64,000 nucleotides of DNA from Takakia lepidozioides (GCA_030704615.1 CM060734.1:28908042-28972041); one strand, 5' to 3'. Numbered from the stretch's first letter, positions 43,722-55,640 are shown. A program made the numbers and translations. The notes: a model not told the origin generated them from the letters alone.

Positions 43722-45165
43722 ATGTCCGAGGATGATCCACTGGTCAATGTAGACCTTGAATTCCCTGATGACATGGTCTCCGAAATATGGGGAATGGGGG
43801 TGCTCCTGCACTTCCCGGGGAAAAAAGTGGACAGAGATTTTTCCAGGGAATGGGCAATTAAGCACTTGGGGGGATCAGGGGATATAAGGCAGCAGTTCTG
43901 CCACTCCAGGGGCAAAGGCTTCTATTCCATCCTGTTGGATACAAAAGAAGCGGCGGATAGAGCCCTTTCATTTAACCCACACCTCCAGGGATTCAACGGA
44001 AATATTTTTCCCTGGTCTACGACATTGGGTAACCGAAATGGGAAAGTTTGGGCCCCCAGGATTATAGCTCTTCCATACATCCCATATCAGTACCTCTTTT
44101 GCCTACCGGACATAGGCAATCACTTTGGAGTTTTCTTGGGTTGCCTTTCGGTTTTTGATCCGGAAATGTGCACAAAGGCTCTCAAAAAACATCTAGCTTG
44201 GAGGGGGGTAACTATTGCATCGAAAGTTCATGAACAGGATTTGCAAAGATTGTGGTCTCAATGCCAGCTGATGCAACGCTGCCTGAGTTTATTCATCTGC
44301 CCATTGACAGGGACGGTAATTATTTCTCAGTAAAAATCACTGAAGACACTTCATCTACCGCTTGCTACACCTGTGGTCAAACAGGCCATTTGAGGGTTAA
44401 CTGCCCAAAAGCCAAGCGCAAGATAACCTCCATGCATGGCTCCCCTAGTTCACAGGCACATGCTCAGGCTCACAATCACAATTCCGAACACTTCCCAACT
44501 AATGCCAATCGAAATGGCCCTGATGCTGCAGTCCCGAAAGCTGCAGGCCTATACAACGACTCTCTTTTTCCCAACCAAGGAAATTGGGACTCTTTCCTGC
44601 CTCAATCTTCTACCTCTCCACCCGGGAAGAGGCTCAAAGACCACGTGGATCCCATGATGGCAGAAGCGGCAGCTACAGTGTTGGCACCAGCACCCCACAT
44701 GGTTGGAGTTGCCCCGCCACTCCGCCCCAGATCCGATCATATTCACAATTCTATCCCAAGGGCAGGCTCCTCCAAGCCTCCGGCACACTTCCAGACAAGG
44801 CAAAAATCAACAGTGACTACATCAAATGCAGGCAAAACTACAATTGCAATCAACCCTGTCATTGCTAGGAACTGTGCAAGGCTCCGGTCGTTTCCTAGTT
44901 TGGCTCTGAGGGGTTGCTTGCAACTGCTACATGGGACTGCCCCAAAAGCAACTTGCATCACTCCACTCATTTTTTGAAGGACGCCACAACCAGCTCTGCT
45001 TGCCACGGTCCCACAAGGGATCGCTATGGAGTTACACTGGATCACCACTGCGGACGTGCAGTACTTCATGGCTACCTGCCCTATCGATGGGGACCCCATC
45101 CCCACTCTTAGGGAGAAAATTCAGTCCATTCTGCTGAAGTATTCATCCAACTATTCATTGCAACG
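43722..45165 (+). pseudogene. L1-type LINE ORF1 (gag-like, zinc knuckle)
   Basis: The frame starting MSEDDPLVNVDLEFPDD has the layout of the DUF4283-like N-terminal domain of plant L1 ORF1 (WAIKHLGG, GFYSILLDTKEAADRAL, IIALPYIPYQYLFCLPDIG). A frameshift near 44250 leads to ITEDTSSTACYTCGQTGH with the CCHC knuckle CYTCGQTGHLRVNC, then a low-complexity His/Asn/Pro tail ending at 44977. Open sequence to 45165 (VQYFMATCPIDGDPIPTL) may be the remaining tail or start of ORF2. No endonuclease or RT follows, so the element is truncated. Confidence 0.7.
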
Positions 45166-45345
45166 ACACAATGGCGTGAGCCTTGCGCGTGAGCGTATGC
45201 TCACGCAGGAGTGACATGGCGTGAGCGTGCACCCACGCTGACGTGGCATGAGCGTGATGTCAGCAGGCTGATATGGCGACAAATGCTGACGTGGCACTGC
45301 GCCGTCATCCGCCACGTCAGCATGAACATGCGCCGCCTATAACCG
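45165..45345. repeat. GCGTGAGC / TGACGTGGC repeat cluster with hairpin
   Basis: GGCGTGAGC occurs several times at 45173-45260. TGACGTGGC repeats near 45238 and 45287. ATGCTGACGTGGC (45283-45295) and GCCACGTCAGCAT (45311-45323) form a perfect 13-bp inverted repeat with a 15-base loop. It may mark the end of an unidentified DNA element. Confidence 0.6.
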
Positions 45346-46006
45346 AGGATGGTCCTATGACCGTGGGATTAATGCAAGGAATCCTTGGCTGAATACAATC
45401 AAGACTACCATGAGGCCTACAATTGTAGCATCCAACATTGTGCAATTACAAATGTTTGTTTCACTTTTACAATTACAAGGACGAGAAAATATCCTCACAA
45501 AGTGTGCGCCATAGAGGGTGCCACGGGAAGACCTTGTTCCCTCCCCAAATAACAATGAGAGTTAGGATCATCTTCAAAAGATGATTGCAGTGCACAGCGA
45601 CAGGAAAACATGTAGAAACCCTAAGGTGCAATGATGCATGTGATTTTAAAAGTTGCCACTCAGAGCTCACTTAGTATAGTTGGAAGCATAATGGAGGGAT
45701 AAGGGACGCCATATCATTGCACCGCCGACGATGTTGCAAACGAATTGATTTGAATTGAATTTCCATGACAATGTTGCAAATTGCACATTTCATAGCATGG
45801 TCGTCCACATACCACATTGCATAGTTGATGCTACCTATGTATTGTATCCCGCTGCAATAGAGTATCGACCTCGTTGAAACTCAAAGTGGCCTGGTGAACG
45901 AAGTTGTCACGTTTGGGATCGCAAACCATCGTCTTCAAAAATATGAAATACAAATGTTTGCAGGGTATGAATTTACCTCTCTTGCCCAAACTGGTTGATA
46001 GCATAT
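45346..46006. other. Intergenic, nothing recognised
   Basis: Presumed 3' flank of the MULE at 46007-49329. No terminal inverted repeat pair identified. Confidence 0.35.
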
Positions 46007-49000
46007 TCACAAAATCAGGACATGTGCAATTGGGGAAATTGGATACCGTGATGCCCTGTCATGAACAGCAGATGTCGAAGTGATCATTGTGTACACCCGA
46101 CCATATCCTGGATCGGGCACTTCCGTGGTGCTTGCAACACGAGCTTGGAGCATTCTTGCGGACTCCACTTTGCCGAAGTGTTCAGTGGTTGGAGGGAAAC
46201 GCCGAACCAGTTTTTCATCTCGTTTGGTTGGCCACAAGTGAGGATTTGTCGGAGGGACCCGAGAGGACGCAGAAGTAGAAGCACATGCATGCAGTTGGGG
46301 TTGTCTCGAAAAAGAAAAGCCTGCCTCCTCCAGTATTGCAATCTCCTGACTTGTGAGATGTGTTCCCACCTTGACGGGCCAAACGGTTAGAGGAGCTGGC
46401 TTCATCACCACGGAAGGACGCATAGTTCCATGCACACATCTACCACAATCGTCTGCACAGAACCAGAACTTGTGGTTCTTGGCTTCTGGTTGGCCGTGTG
46501 GACGCATCAAACCCGTGAAAGTCGGAGCAGGAGACCGGGCATCGCCTCTGGATATAGATGAAGTGCACTTTTCGAAATTAGTTGCCCTGATCGCTGTACA
46601 TTTCACACGAGACCCTGCACTTGTGCGTTCTATGTGCCAAACGTGGTCGGGGCATGCGGACTCCAGCACATCAAGGGGGTAGTTTCTCTCCTGCACCATT
46701 TCAGTGGCACTGTTTGATGCTGGAGTCTGCCGTCGTGTCGGAGGTTCCTCCAGAATGGAGGTTCCGGACAGGATCTGTCATGCAGGGGAACACGAGGCTT
46801 TGAGAAGTTATCACGGTCTGCCCTGTGCGAATCGGAATCCGAACCAGGTGGGGTGTTCAATTTCCTCTTACAGGAGCCGAATCTCTCCTCCCCTTCAAGA
46901 TGTGGAACTCTAGAAACAAGTGGCGTTCCCTGGGCATACATGCTCACCGCCCGTGCTATCTTGCTTGGATCCCCAGATCTGCTTGCAGCACGCAACATCA
47001 ACTCCAGTTTGTTCGGACCCTTGCCACCAACCCCACCTCGCAAGAAATCACGGTATCTGGTTTGTTGTTGTAAGGCACATATCAGATCATCTATTGTTGC
47101 CACATACAAATCCCGACCTCGTTTCCCAGACTATTGCAACCATGCGTTGTGCACAGTCTCTGCCAAATTGCAAGATGGCATGTCCGTCATTTCCTCAATG
47201 GACATGTTCTGCAAAGTGGAGAACCACACTTCAGAACAGTGCACAAGGAACAACATAAAGAAAGCAAGGAGAGCAAAATTTGGAAAGTAAATATATGAAT
47301 AAAGCAAGCAATAGAAGCCTCGTACCATTGTCATGGCTGATCCTCACTGTCTGTACCGGAAGTGCCAAAACGCCAGCCAATCTTCCAATGCTCTCATACT
47401 CTCAAGCTATGCAGCTCCAGAAGAGAACCACCAGGCATGAATTGTCTGGAACAAAGTGTCCGCCTCCTTCATTGTTCTAGCATCTTTGTACTCTTTGCAC
47501 AATTTACAGTGTTGTGTCTGCATCTCTGGTTTGATGTCCAACTTTGTATGTTTCTCCAGAGATTGTGTCCAATGGAATAGACATGTACGCTCTCTTCCCA
47601 ACATTGGCACTTTTGGGTTGCCTGATCCGAAGACAATTCGAACAGCATTGAAATTCGCCTAAGCACTATAACCAGTGAAATTTGGAGATGGCACCCCATG
47701 GCAGCCCATAACACGTATCAGGGAATTCCACATGAGTTTATGGGATTCCGTATCCTCGGATTGCATGTCACAAACTACAATTGTCATAACTCATTGGTAC
47801 ACTGGATCATAAACATGGCAAGCCATTGTCGTCCAATCTTTCACTCGTTTCACATGATCAAACATAAGAAAACAATTTTGCAGGTCCCCACTCTTCTGCA
47901 TCCGCTTCACGAGGCTAACCTCACTGCCCTCCCCAGCAGTCGACGTTTTGAAAAGAAATACTTTGATGGCACCTTGACCTGGAAAAACATTGTCTTGGAT
48001 GTAGTCATACTTGCTCAGTCGTTTCAATTCCAAAATGTTGTCTATGTAGCCTCTGATCCCAGAGCCCATTCTCAATGCATTGATCTGATGCCGAATATTA
48101 GGTGAACTCAAAGTGGAGAAATGATCCATGACAATGTCCAATGCTGGACCGTCAAGTTTAGTCCCCACAGAATCCCCTTCATTCAAAATATGGCTTTCCA
48201 AGAAGGACTTGCTTGCGCCAAGAGCAATTGCAGATGTTGTTGCGAATGGGTTTATCTCGTACTCCTGTTTAATCAACCTCGATACTGTCTCAACACTCTC
48301 CCTGTAATCCCCCTTCGAGACAGGATGGTTATGGAAACCGAAATGCACACAAGCTCTTGTCATTGTTTTCAAACAGTGGACAACATAGTACATTCTTGCT
48401 CCACACAGCGCCAGGCAGGATGGTACAAGTTTGCAGAATTTGCAAACGAAAGTGATTGCCGGTGGAGGAGCAGTCCCAGGCTTAAATGGTTTTTCCGCGA
48501 GACCCTCCCACTCGCTTTGATTATGAACCCCAGACTGAAGAAAACGTCTACAATTCAAATTATCACACCTAAGGTGTCCATTGCAAACTGTTCTCCTGAA
48601 AACAAGCTTGTCATCATTTTGAATATTGGATGTTTTTGTTCTGCACCATGGGTGCCCATCGTGTTTCTTGTCCATTCCGTGCATCATGCTTGTTATACCT
48701 CCAACTCATGGAGGAGGAGGCAGCTCAAATAGGATATCCCCATCAAAAGTCTCTGGTAGGAACTTCACAGGCACCTGCTTCAAAGATTCCCAATCAATTC
48801 CCCGCAACTCACTTTTGAAACCTGCCATTTCTCCCATCGCTCGTAGTTTTGGAATGACACTACAAATCTCTTCTTCATCCGCTTCCACAACTATAATACA
48901 AAGGACTGGAGTTGGAATTTCACTTATGTCATCATCAGACGAATCCGAAAGCTCAACGATTGGAATGGAGGACGTATGTTCTTTTTTCACCACCACCTCC

Positions 49001-49329
49001 CTTTTGTCTTCAACGACTGAAGCAGCAGTCCCGGGGGTCACATATGATCCAAGGGACTTTCGCCGAGGCTCTCCAAGTACTATGTATCTACCAGGGCGCA
49101 CTCTCCACTGGCTGACATGAGCCGTCTCATCACGGTTTTGGAAAGAGTATTTCAACAACTTCCCGTCCAAATCGTACACCTCTTTCTCCAAGAAGATGGA
49201 GCCATTCTGAAGCTCAAACCGGGTAGCCAAGACATGTTTCAGAACAATTGCGAATCCATTGTCAAGGGCTTCATTGGAGAACGGCACTAGTTTCTCATCA
49301 GAGAAGAACTCCGCTTCAGAGGAAGCCAT
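46007..49329 (-). pseudogene. MULE transposase, family copy 2
   Basis: Reads leftward from ATG 49329 (MASSEAEFFSDEKL). It has the same organisation as copies 1a/1b: acidic linker; TGA at about 48706-48708; KKHDGHPWCRTK, CKFCKLVPSC and ACVHFGFHNHPVSKG (Cys/His DNA-recognition region); LELKRLSKYDYIQDNVFPGQ; CFLMFDHVKRVKDW with the first catalytic region; TGA near 47788; CDMQSEDTESHKLMW; the second-Asp block GYSA-stop-ANFNAVR, Asp lost; CLFHWTQSL; then intron-like sequence; AETVHNAWL (about 47150), YVATIDDLICALQQQ (about 47105); and FWFCADDCGRCVHG (about 46460). The SWIM region is decayed. Several stops show it is dead. Target duplication not identified. Confidence 0.8.
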
Positions 49330-50150
49330 CTTGCCTCCTCTCGTACGAAGATCCCTTGCTATCGCAGCTCTTCAGTGAAATCTATTGACTGAGTCTCCAA
49401 AACACTGGTGAAGAATGAGCAGAGAATATCGCGGAGGAAGTACACACGATGATTGTGCACATTTTGTTATTCCTTGCATCTGGCAAACTCTTCCAGACAT
49501 GCAGCCGTCCATTTTAATTACTTTTTTTGTGGGCGTTGTGGACAGAGTATCCCTAGGAGCAATTTCGGTAGCTGTTAAACCTTTATTCAGAACGTCATCA
49601 ATTAACATAATAACCAGCCGATCATGCGCACCTGGAAAGTCCAAACTTTGAAACGAACGTGGGGTGGGCTTACAAGGATGAATGTGTATGATATCCAGAA
49701 ATTTGTCATCAAATACTCGTTCATTTACATATATTTGTCTGAGATTGTGCGCCTGATGGCCCCATATTTTTTATTCCATGGTGCCATGGTTATGATGGCA
49801 TAGGCATTGTCTGAGTTTGAGCAGTCAGACCAACTAATTTTTTATTTGCAATGTTATATTCATTTATAATATTTGTCGCTGTTATATTCAATTATTGAAA
49901 CCCTTCAAATAAACGACACGCCGTTCATTTTGGGCGACACACGTCAGACTTCGATAACTACATTGCAGATGAACAGCTGTCCACTAATGGCTAGCAAGTG
50001 CACTAATAAGGGAATGACATTTGTGTAACGGTCACGCGAGAGGGAATCCGATGCTTCTAGAGACAATCCCTAACGCACGCAACTCCGCAAGAAATCGAGA
50101 GTCAGTTTGTCTTTCTTGTTTCCGCACTTAGAGGGAGAGAGGTAGTCAAG
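49330..50150. other. Intergenic, AT-rich, nothing recognised
   Basis: Upstream of the MULE start. Contains AT-rich sequence near 49850-49910. A MULE terminal repeat should lie here, but I could not pair it. Confidence 0.35.
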
Positions 50151-50480
50151 TTGGAGAGGGTTCCTTCTACGATACGAAAGAGAAGGAAGTCACTTTATTT
50201 TACTTCCCTTAGAGAGAGACTCAGAGCAAGAGAGCAAATGACGAGGCGTCGTTTGATGGAGAACACAGGGCCACGGCAGCAGGTGAACGCGGAGACTGCA
50301 ACACAAGTGCAGACCGAGAATGAGGCTGCAGCTGTCACACAACCAGAGGGAACAGTGAGCGTTGGAAACCAGACTGTGGAAGCAGAGATGATTCGCAAGG
50401 AAACTGAAGGAGGTGGAAGTCCGGGGAACGCAAAACCGGGAGAAGGTCTACAAACCCTAGACCAGACAGGAATTATGTGA
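50151..50480 (+). CDS. Hypothetical polar protein or first exon
   Basis: 110 codons from ATG-like context, very basic at the start (RKRRKSLYF, RERLRAREQMTRRRLM) and then Gln/Thr/Glu-rich (ETATQVQTENEAAAVTQ). It ends at TGA 50478-50480. Just after it, another frame reads NYVKGKRKAAEGDPNSKPKK and meets a GTAAGT donor at about 50539, so this could be a first exon with a frame change. The downstream partner was not found. No family recognised. Confidence 0.3.
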   Translation: MERVPSTIRKRRKSLYFTSLRERLRAREQMTRRRLMENTGPRQQVNAETATQVQTENEAAAVTQPEGTVSVGNQTVEAEMIRKETEGGGSPGNAKPGEGLQTLDQTGIM

Positions 50481-50602
50481 AGGGGAAGAGGAAAGCTGCA
50501 GAAGGGGATCCGAACTCAAAACCGAAGAAGGCGCCAGTAAGTGTTCTCCACCCTTCCATTTCCTGTTTACAGATGTACGAAGTGAGTGAGTGAAATGTCC
50601 TA

Positions 50603-50881
50603 GAAAGTGATGGTAGGTACCGACCATCACTATGAAGTCATGTTGATTTGCTTTGTATTCCTCTATTTCTGGTTTTTCATACCAGTTGTTTGTGACTGGC
50701 GGTACTGCCATTCACTGTTCTTCAGATGATAGAGTCAGTCTGATTGCTTTTCCAGCACTCTTTCTCTTTCTTTCTGTAGCAGGAACCTGTGATTGTCGGC
50801 AACGTCATGATTCTCTTTCATTTCAAAACTCTCATTATGATACAACAGAAAGTGAGTGTCGGTGCCGACAGTAACTATGAT
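50603..50881. repeat. Two related short hairpins
   Basis: GTGATGGT / ACCATCAC arms (50607-50630, loop containing GGTACC) and TGTCGG / CCGACA arms (about 50855-50870). They sit in a shared frame AGAAAGTGA ... ACTATGA, about 245 bases apart. Confidence 0.5.
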
Positions 50882-51062
50882 CCAGTATTGACTTACACCA
50901 AACGCAATGTTTTCCATTCTAGTGTAGTGTGAGTGTCGTTAACGCCATTCGATTCTCCTCGTGAGCTTCCTATACCTGCATGCGTGGAGAGAGAGTGATG
51001 GTCGGAGCTTCTTGTAGGGCCCACCCCCGAAAGGGGGCAGTAGCCGCAAGGTGAAGTGACTC

Positions 51063-51335
51063 TTAGTTACGCCGGTCCACATAGGAGTCTTCTCTCTCTC
51101 TGGAAGCTTCTTTGAACTTGACTATTTCAAAAAAATATTTGGACATTTTTTCTCCCTGTGTAAACCAATTGATACCAGCCTGCAACTTGTATTTCTGTCC
51201 CCTCATTGTGGCAAAGGCCCCCAGGTTGTGACAGGCCTCCAAGTAAGTCTGAAATGTGGCGGGGTCATAATTGCCCCTTCCGATAGACTTTTGACAAATA
51301 CCAGCACTGTCTTGTACCACTGGCGGTCTCCTCAC
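51063..51335 (-). mobile_element. LINE ORF2 fragment, pre-RT region
   Basis: The minus strand reads ATMRGQKYKLQAGINWFTQG and EKMSKYFFEIVKFKEASRE, the conserved stretch just before the RT domain in L1-type ORF2 (R-x-K-W-x-x-x-GE-x-x-SK-x-FF). It is cut on both sides: VVQDSAG lies at the left-hand coding start, and the palindrome array begins immediately to the right. Confidence 0.65.
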
Positions 51336-51985
51336 ATTAATTAATTTTTTAAATTATGCGACCGTCGCTTCTAATTTATTTGTTTTTAAATGAAGCGACC
51401 GCCATTAAAAAACAAAATTGTTTTTTCTTAAATGAGGAGACCGCCACTGACGGTCTCCTCATATTAATTTATTTTTTAAATGAAGCGACCGCGTCTAATT
51501 TTTTTTAAAAAAAATGAAGCGACCGCCATTAAAAAATAAAATGGTTTTCTTAAATGACGGTCTCCTCATATTAATTTATTTTTTAAATGAAGCGACTGCC
51601 ATTGGCGGTCGTTTATTTATTTATTTTAATAATTTAATTTAATTTAATTTAATGAAACGACCTCGCTTCTAATTTTTCTTTTTAAATGAAAAGACCGCCA
51701 CTGGCGGTCTCCTCATATTAATTAATTTTTTTTAAATGAAGCGACCGCCATTGGCGGTCGTTTTTAATTGTTTTTTTTTAATGAGGACGGTCTCTTCTAA
51801 TTAATTTGTTTTTTTAAATTAAGCCACTGGTGGTCTTTTATAATTAGTTTTTTCTTAATTAAGCGACCGCCAATGGCGGTCGCTTCTAATTAGATTTTTT
51901 TTTAATGAAGCGATCGCCATTATTGGCGGTTGTTTAAAAAATAATAAAAAATTGGAGCGACCGCCAATATGGCGGTCGCTTCGAG
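51325..51985. repeat. AT-embedded palindrome array (GCGACCGCC / GGCGGTCGC)
   Basis: About twelve GC-rich inverted repeats such as AGCGACCGCC with GGCGGTCGCT, each separated by 25-35 bases of AT-rich sequence (TAATTAATTTTTTTTAAATGA). Spacing is about 50-55 bases. Variants with GAGACCGCC / GGCGGTCTC alternate early in the array. The last copy (near 51958) is nearly perfect. Confidence 0.9.
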
Positions 51986-52477
51986 AAGGTTGCCCCTGTC
52001 ATTATGACAACGTGCCCTGAAGAATGAGGGGGGGGGAAGAGGAGCATATAAGCCAATGGAGGTTCATTCTCCCCTCACTCCCTCTCCACACAACTTCAGT
52101 GTTCGTGGTATGTAACTATTCCACAACACGTAGTTACGTGGAGAATGAGGCCATTGGCTAAGTGGGGGCCGGTATTTTTTGCCACGATTTTTGTGAAGTC
52201 GTTGCAGAGAGTACTCCCATAGGCCCTCCTTTGGCTTGCATGATATTTTGATTCTAGAAAATTAGCTTTTGCTAACTATTCTGACATTTATTCGGGTGGA
52301 GGCACTACCTAGGCATGGTACCATTGTAGTTGGTAGGGCCAATAGTATTCTCTCTCCATATCGCCATGTGTTTAGCTGTCATTTAGTTCTTAGCCATTTC
52401 CACATTTGCTTAAGTGGTGTTTAACTTTCGTTTACTTGTTAGTAAATCTCGTTTAGGGTTGCTCCGATTGTTATAAA
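51986..52477 (+). promoter_or_regulatory. Possible promoter region
   Basis: CATATAAGCC near 52045 resembles a plant TATA box, followed by C/T-rich sequence with CTCACTCC-type initiator text, 430 bases before the open frame at 52478. No intron signals could be chosen. Weak evidence. Confidence 0.3.
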
Positions 52478-53325
52478 ATGGCAGAGGGCCACGACGATGA
52501 GCGTCATGGAAGAGATGACCCCAATGAACATGGACTGCCCGCTAATAAAATGAAATGGTCAAGGCAGGACTTGAATTGGGGAGTATATGATGACCGTAGC
52601 ACACTAGCAGAAGAGGGTTGGGAGGATTTTTCGTCCGAGTTAAGGTGGCCGATGTTGAGATGCAAAAAAATTGTGAAATGGTATCATATCAACCGTTTCT
52701 GGCCTAAACATAGGCATGTCGTGCAAACCAAAAACAATTACGCAGAGTTCAAGTCTCGCACGAACTTGCATTTCCAGCATAGGGCGGATGAGGTGCATCA
52801 CACATTGTGAGGTGAACCGCTTTTAAAGGGCCAAATCCCATACAGCTTGGTAGCCATGTTGTACGTGGAGGTTATACTGTTGCGTCCAGTGGATTGGCAA
52901 ATTGATAGCAGGATGAACGCCGTGATGCAATACATGTTCGTTGATATCCCGGACACGTTTGTGCCACCCCAGGCTATGATACTGGGCGTGTCCGAGGCAT
53001 AGGTGCAACAAGTATCTCGAACGTTTGAAGAACAACCAGCGGAAAGAGACCAACGAATTGTGAGGACCTTGTCAAATGACAAAGAAAGCGCATAGCCAAG
53101 TTGGAGTGTAGATTTGAGAACACGCCTCCAAACAATGAAGGCACTATCTAGAAGGAGGGTTGTCCGAACAACGTGGACATGGTGGTGGAGTTTACAATAC
53201 CTGATCTCAATCTTGACTGCATCATTAACAGAATTATGGATGTCCCTTTGCCTATCGCCGATGAAACCATGGTTGAGGAACAAGACTTGCGGATGAAAGA
53301 AGGAGAAAAGGAAAAGAACCAGTAA
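52478..53325 (+). pseudogene. Unrecognised gene, broken by stops
   Basis: The opening frame (MAEGHDDERHGRDDPNEHG) has clear protein character: KMKWSRQDLNWGVYDD, then ELRWPMLRCKKIVKWYHINR. It continues in the same frame past TGA 52808-52810 (GQIPYSLVAMLYVEVILLRP, MFVDIPDTFVPPQAMILGVS) to TAG near 53000. A shifted frame continues (VQQVSRTFEEQPAERDQRI) and another ends VEFTIPDLNLDCIINRIMDV. About 280 residues in all. No known domain; the setting suggests a transposon-borne gene. Confidence 0.4.
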
Positions 53326-53529
53326 TGGAGCTCGAAGAATATTCCAGGGTCGCAATTCAATCCGATATGGTGTCTGATGTCGATTGCGTTGCAAGGGAGC
53401 AAGACATTGCTATGGCAACTGCATGGCGCTTGTCAAAAGCCTTGGAGATTCGGGCATGGGTGCCATTGAATGGCGATTGGGATAATTGGGTACAATGGGC
53501 GACCCACCTGGCCTCCAAAGAAACGTAGG

Positions 53530-54086
53530 TAGAGCAGGCACTGTCTTGCCCCCTGAAATGGCCCAAGGACTCATAGTTCTCCTATACAAGAAATGAGACA
53601 AACAATTGATTTCCAACTATAGACCTATTACACTGCTAAATGTCTCTTACAAGATCATTGCTAAGACTCTGGCCCTCAGACTCCAACCACTATTACCATC
53701 CATCATCAGGCAGAACCAGACTGGTTTCATAAAAGGCAGGTACATTTTGGACAATATTTTCCTAGCCCAGGATGCCCCAGTCTTTGCTTCGGCCTCCAAT
53801 CAAGCAATAGCCCTCCTTCTCCTTGATTTTGAGAAGGCATTTGATAAGGTTGAATGGCCCTTCCTATTAGATGTGTTTAAAATAAATAATAATAATAAAA
53901 TGCCTCACTGATCATGACTACTGCCAATGGGTCTCCATCCTGCTCAACAATGCAATCAACAGGGTCTCCATCAATGGATTTATCTCTAAACCATTTCCTC
54001 TTCAGGCAAGGCTGCCCACTGACGCCCTTCTTTTTTTTGCTGGCAGCAGACTCCCTAGGCTATTTACTTGAGGCAAATGAGGAAGT
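53530..54086 (+). mobile_element. L1-type LINE reverse transcriptase, left half of split copy
   Basis: NYRPITLLNVSYKIIAKTLA, QTGFIKGRYILDNIF, then motif A LLLDFEKAFDKVEW and, in another frame, motif B RQGCPLTPFFFLLAADSLGY. The frame is broken near 53585 and 53910. It is cut at 54086 by the 5' LTR of a Ty3/gypsy element; further LINE sequence resumes at 59828. Confidence 0.85.
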
Positions 54087-54090
54087 TGTG

Positions 54091-54816
54091 TGTCGCGGCC
54101 CTTTGCCTTGAGGGCAGGGGGGTCGGGACACAAGAGGGGCTGCCCCTGTGGTGGGCGTAGTGGCAACAATAGGTACGGGGGCTGAAGCACCCTTGAGTGC
54201 CCAATGCACTCAAGGAGGCGAATGCGCTCACTAGGTGGAGCCCCGCACACCGGGTTGCGGTGGGGGTGGTTCCACGAGGGGTGGTGGTAGCTTAGTGGGT
54301 CTTAGTGGGGTGGCATAGGACTCACCATGGGGCGGAGACCTTGTGGTGGGAGTCGTGGGGAGTCTTGGGACTCATCACGGTCCATTGGGGCCGTGGTGGG
54401 TGGGCCAAGACTCACCGCGACTCATCACCGGGAGTCAAGGGTCTTCGTGGTGGTTTGCCATAAAAGGACGGTGTTGTTTGTGAAACCCCCGCTGAGAGTC
54501 ACAGGAATATATGTAGGGGAGTAGTAACCCCGAGAACGGTGTAAGCCCATTGGTGACCAAAAACTAGTGAGTAAGCGTGCGAGCCGGAAAGCGACCAAGA
54601 TGTGGGGAGCTGTTCCGGACTGCCAACAACGAAAGGGAATTTCCACTAGGCCCAGAGTGAGCGAGGGTCTTGTGGAGGAGCAAAGGGGGACCGTTATGTC
54701 CCGGTGAGCGGCCGAAGCTCCGAGTTGGCCCGGCGGCCAGTTTGGGAGTGAGGCGCGCGCATCAAAACGAGTAACTATGACGTGAAATGGAGCTTACCGA
54801 AGTGAGGTGCGCGACA
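54091..54816 (+). repeat. 5' LTR of Ty3/gypsy element
   Basis: Bounded by TGTCGCG and CGCGACA, 726 bases, matching 59101-59827 along its length. Next to it, 54819-54830 (TGATATCAGAGC) differs by one base from the initiator-Met tRNA primer binding site TGGTATCAGAGC. Confidence 0.9.
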
Positions 54817-54818
54817 CT

Positions 54819-54830
54819 TGATATCAGAGC
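54819..54830 (+). promoter_or_regulatory. tRNA-iMet-type primer binding site (one mismatch)
   Basis: TGATATCAGAGC directly after the 5' LTR. The usual site is TGGTATCAGAGC; the G-to-A change would weaken minus-strand priming. Confidence 0.8.
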
Positions 54831-54871
54831 TTAGAGTTCAGTACGCGATCGTCCTTGAGATCGGCCTCATC

Positions 54872-55640
54872 ATGGGGTCGGGCAAGACAAAGCGAAAGCG
54901 GAACGGCTCGAAAGATGATGATCCTGGTGAGCCCGGTGGGGGCGACGTGTCACCGAAGCGGCAATTGGAAGAGGCGATTCATGCTTATGAAAGCAAGGCC
55001 GCTCAAGAACGGGAGGAATTTTGGGAGTCGGAGCCCTAGGACTTCCCAGAGGCTCCGCCAGACCAACAGATGCCTCCCATGCCAGCAACCTTTTGGGAAG
55101 GGTTGTTGGTGCAGTTTGGCGGGACGTTGAAAAACGTGTTGAGGGCGGCTAATGCCACTTCCACTAAGGCAAAGTTTAAGGTGAAGCCTAAGGAACCCCG
55201 CACCTTCGAGGGCATCCAAAATCGGAAGGCACTCAACACCTGGCTCTTGGAGCTAGAGCAGTACTTCCGGGCGGCCAAGTTGAGTGATGAGGATCGGGTG
55301 GAAGTGGCTCCCACCTATTTGAGGGGCTATGCTCAACAATGGTGGCAGAAACACCTTTTGACCAAGGTCCAAACCCAGAAACCTTGAGCTGGAGTGGGTT
55401 CAAGGAACTTATGAAAAGACAGTTTGTGTCCTTCAACACGTCCTGGCTTCCCCAAGATAAGGAATTTGAAGCAAACGGATGACATTCGGGGATATGTTCA
55501 GGCTTTCAATGTGCTGTTGCTCGAAGTCACGGATATGGCAGAACCAGAACTGGTCATCAACTTTGTGGCGGGACTGGCCCCATGGGCCGGGCAAAAGTTG
55601 GAGGAGAAGCCACCTAAGACATCGATGGAGTGGATCTCAT
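54872..55640 (+). pseudogene. Ty3/gypsy gag (Retrotrans_gag)
   Basis: ATG at 54872 (MGSGKTKRKRNG). The core capsid text is FEGIQNRKALNTWLLELEQY, DRVEVAPTYLRGYAQQWWQK and, in shifted frames, WSGFKELMKRQFVSF and DDIRGYVQAFNVLLLEV. There is an in-frame TAG at 55037-55039 and frame changes near 55385 and 55450. The zinc knuckle and start of protease are missing: gag text (KTSMEW) runs straight into the protease tail (DLILGMTFF) at about 55640, so an internal deletion has removed them. Confidence 0.8.

Noticed and set aside
45655-45720. tRNA-like sequence near GTATAGTTGGAAGC
   Set aside because: Only an A-box-like resemblance; no matching acceptor or T-arm.
51325-51985. CRISPR-like or viral origin of replication
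   Set aside because: Regular hairpins alone are not enough; no Rep gene, no nonanucleotide and no cas genes are seen.
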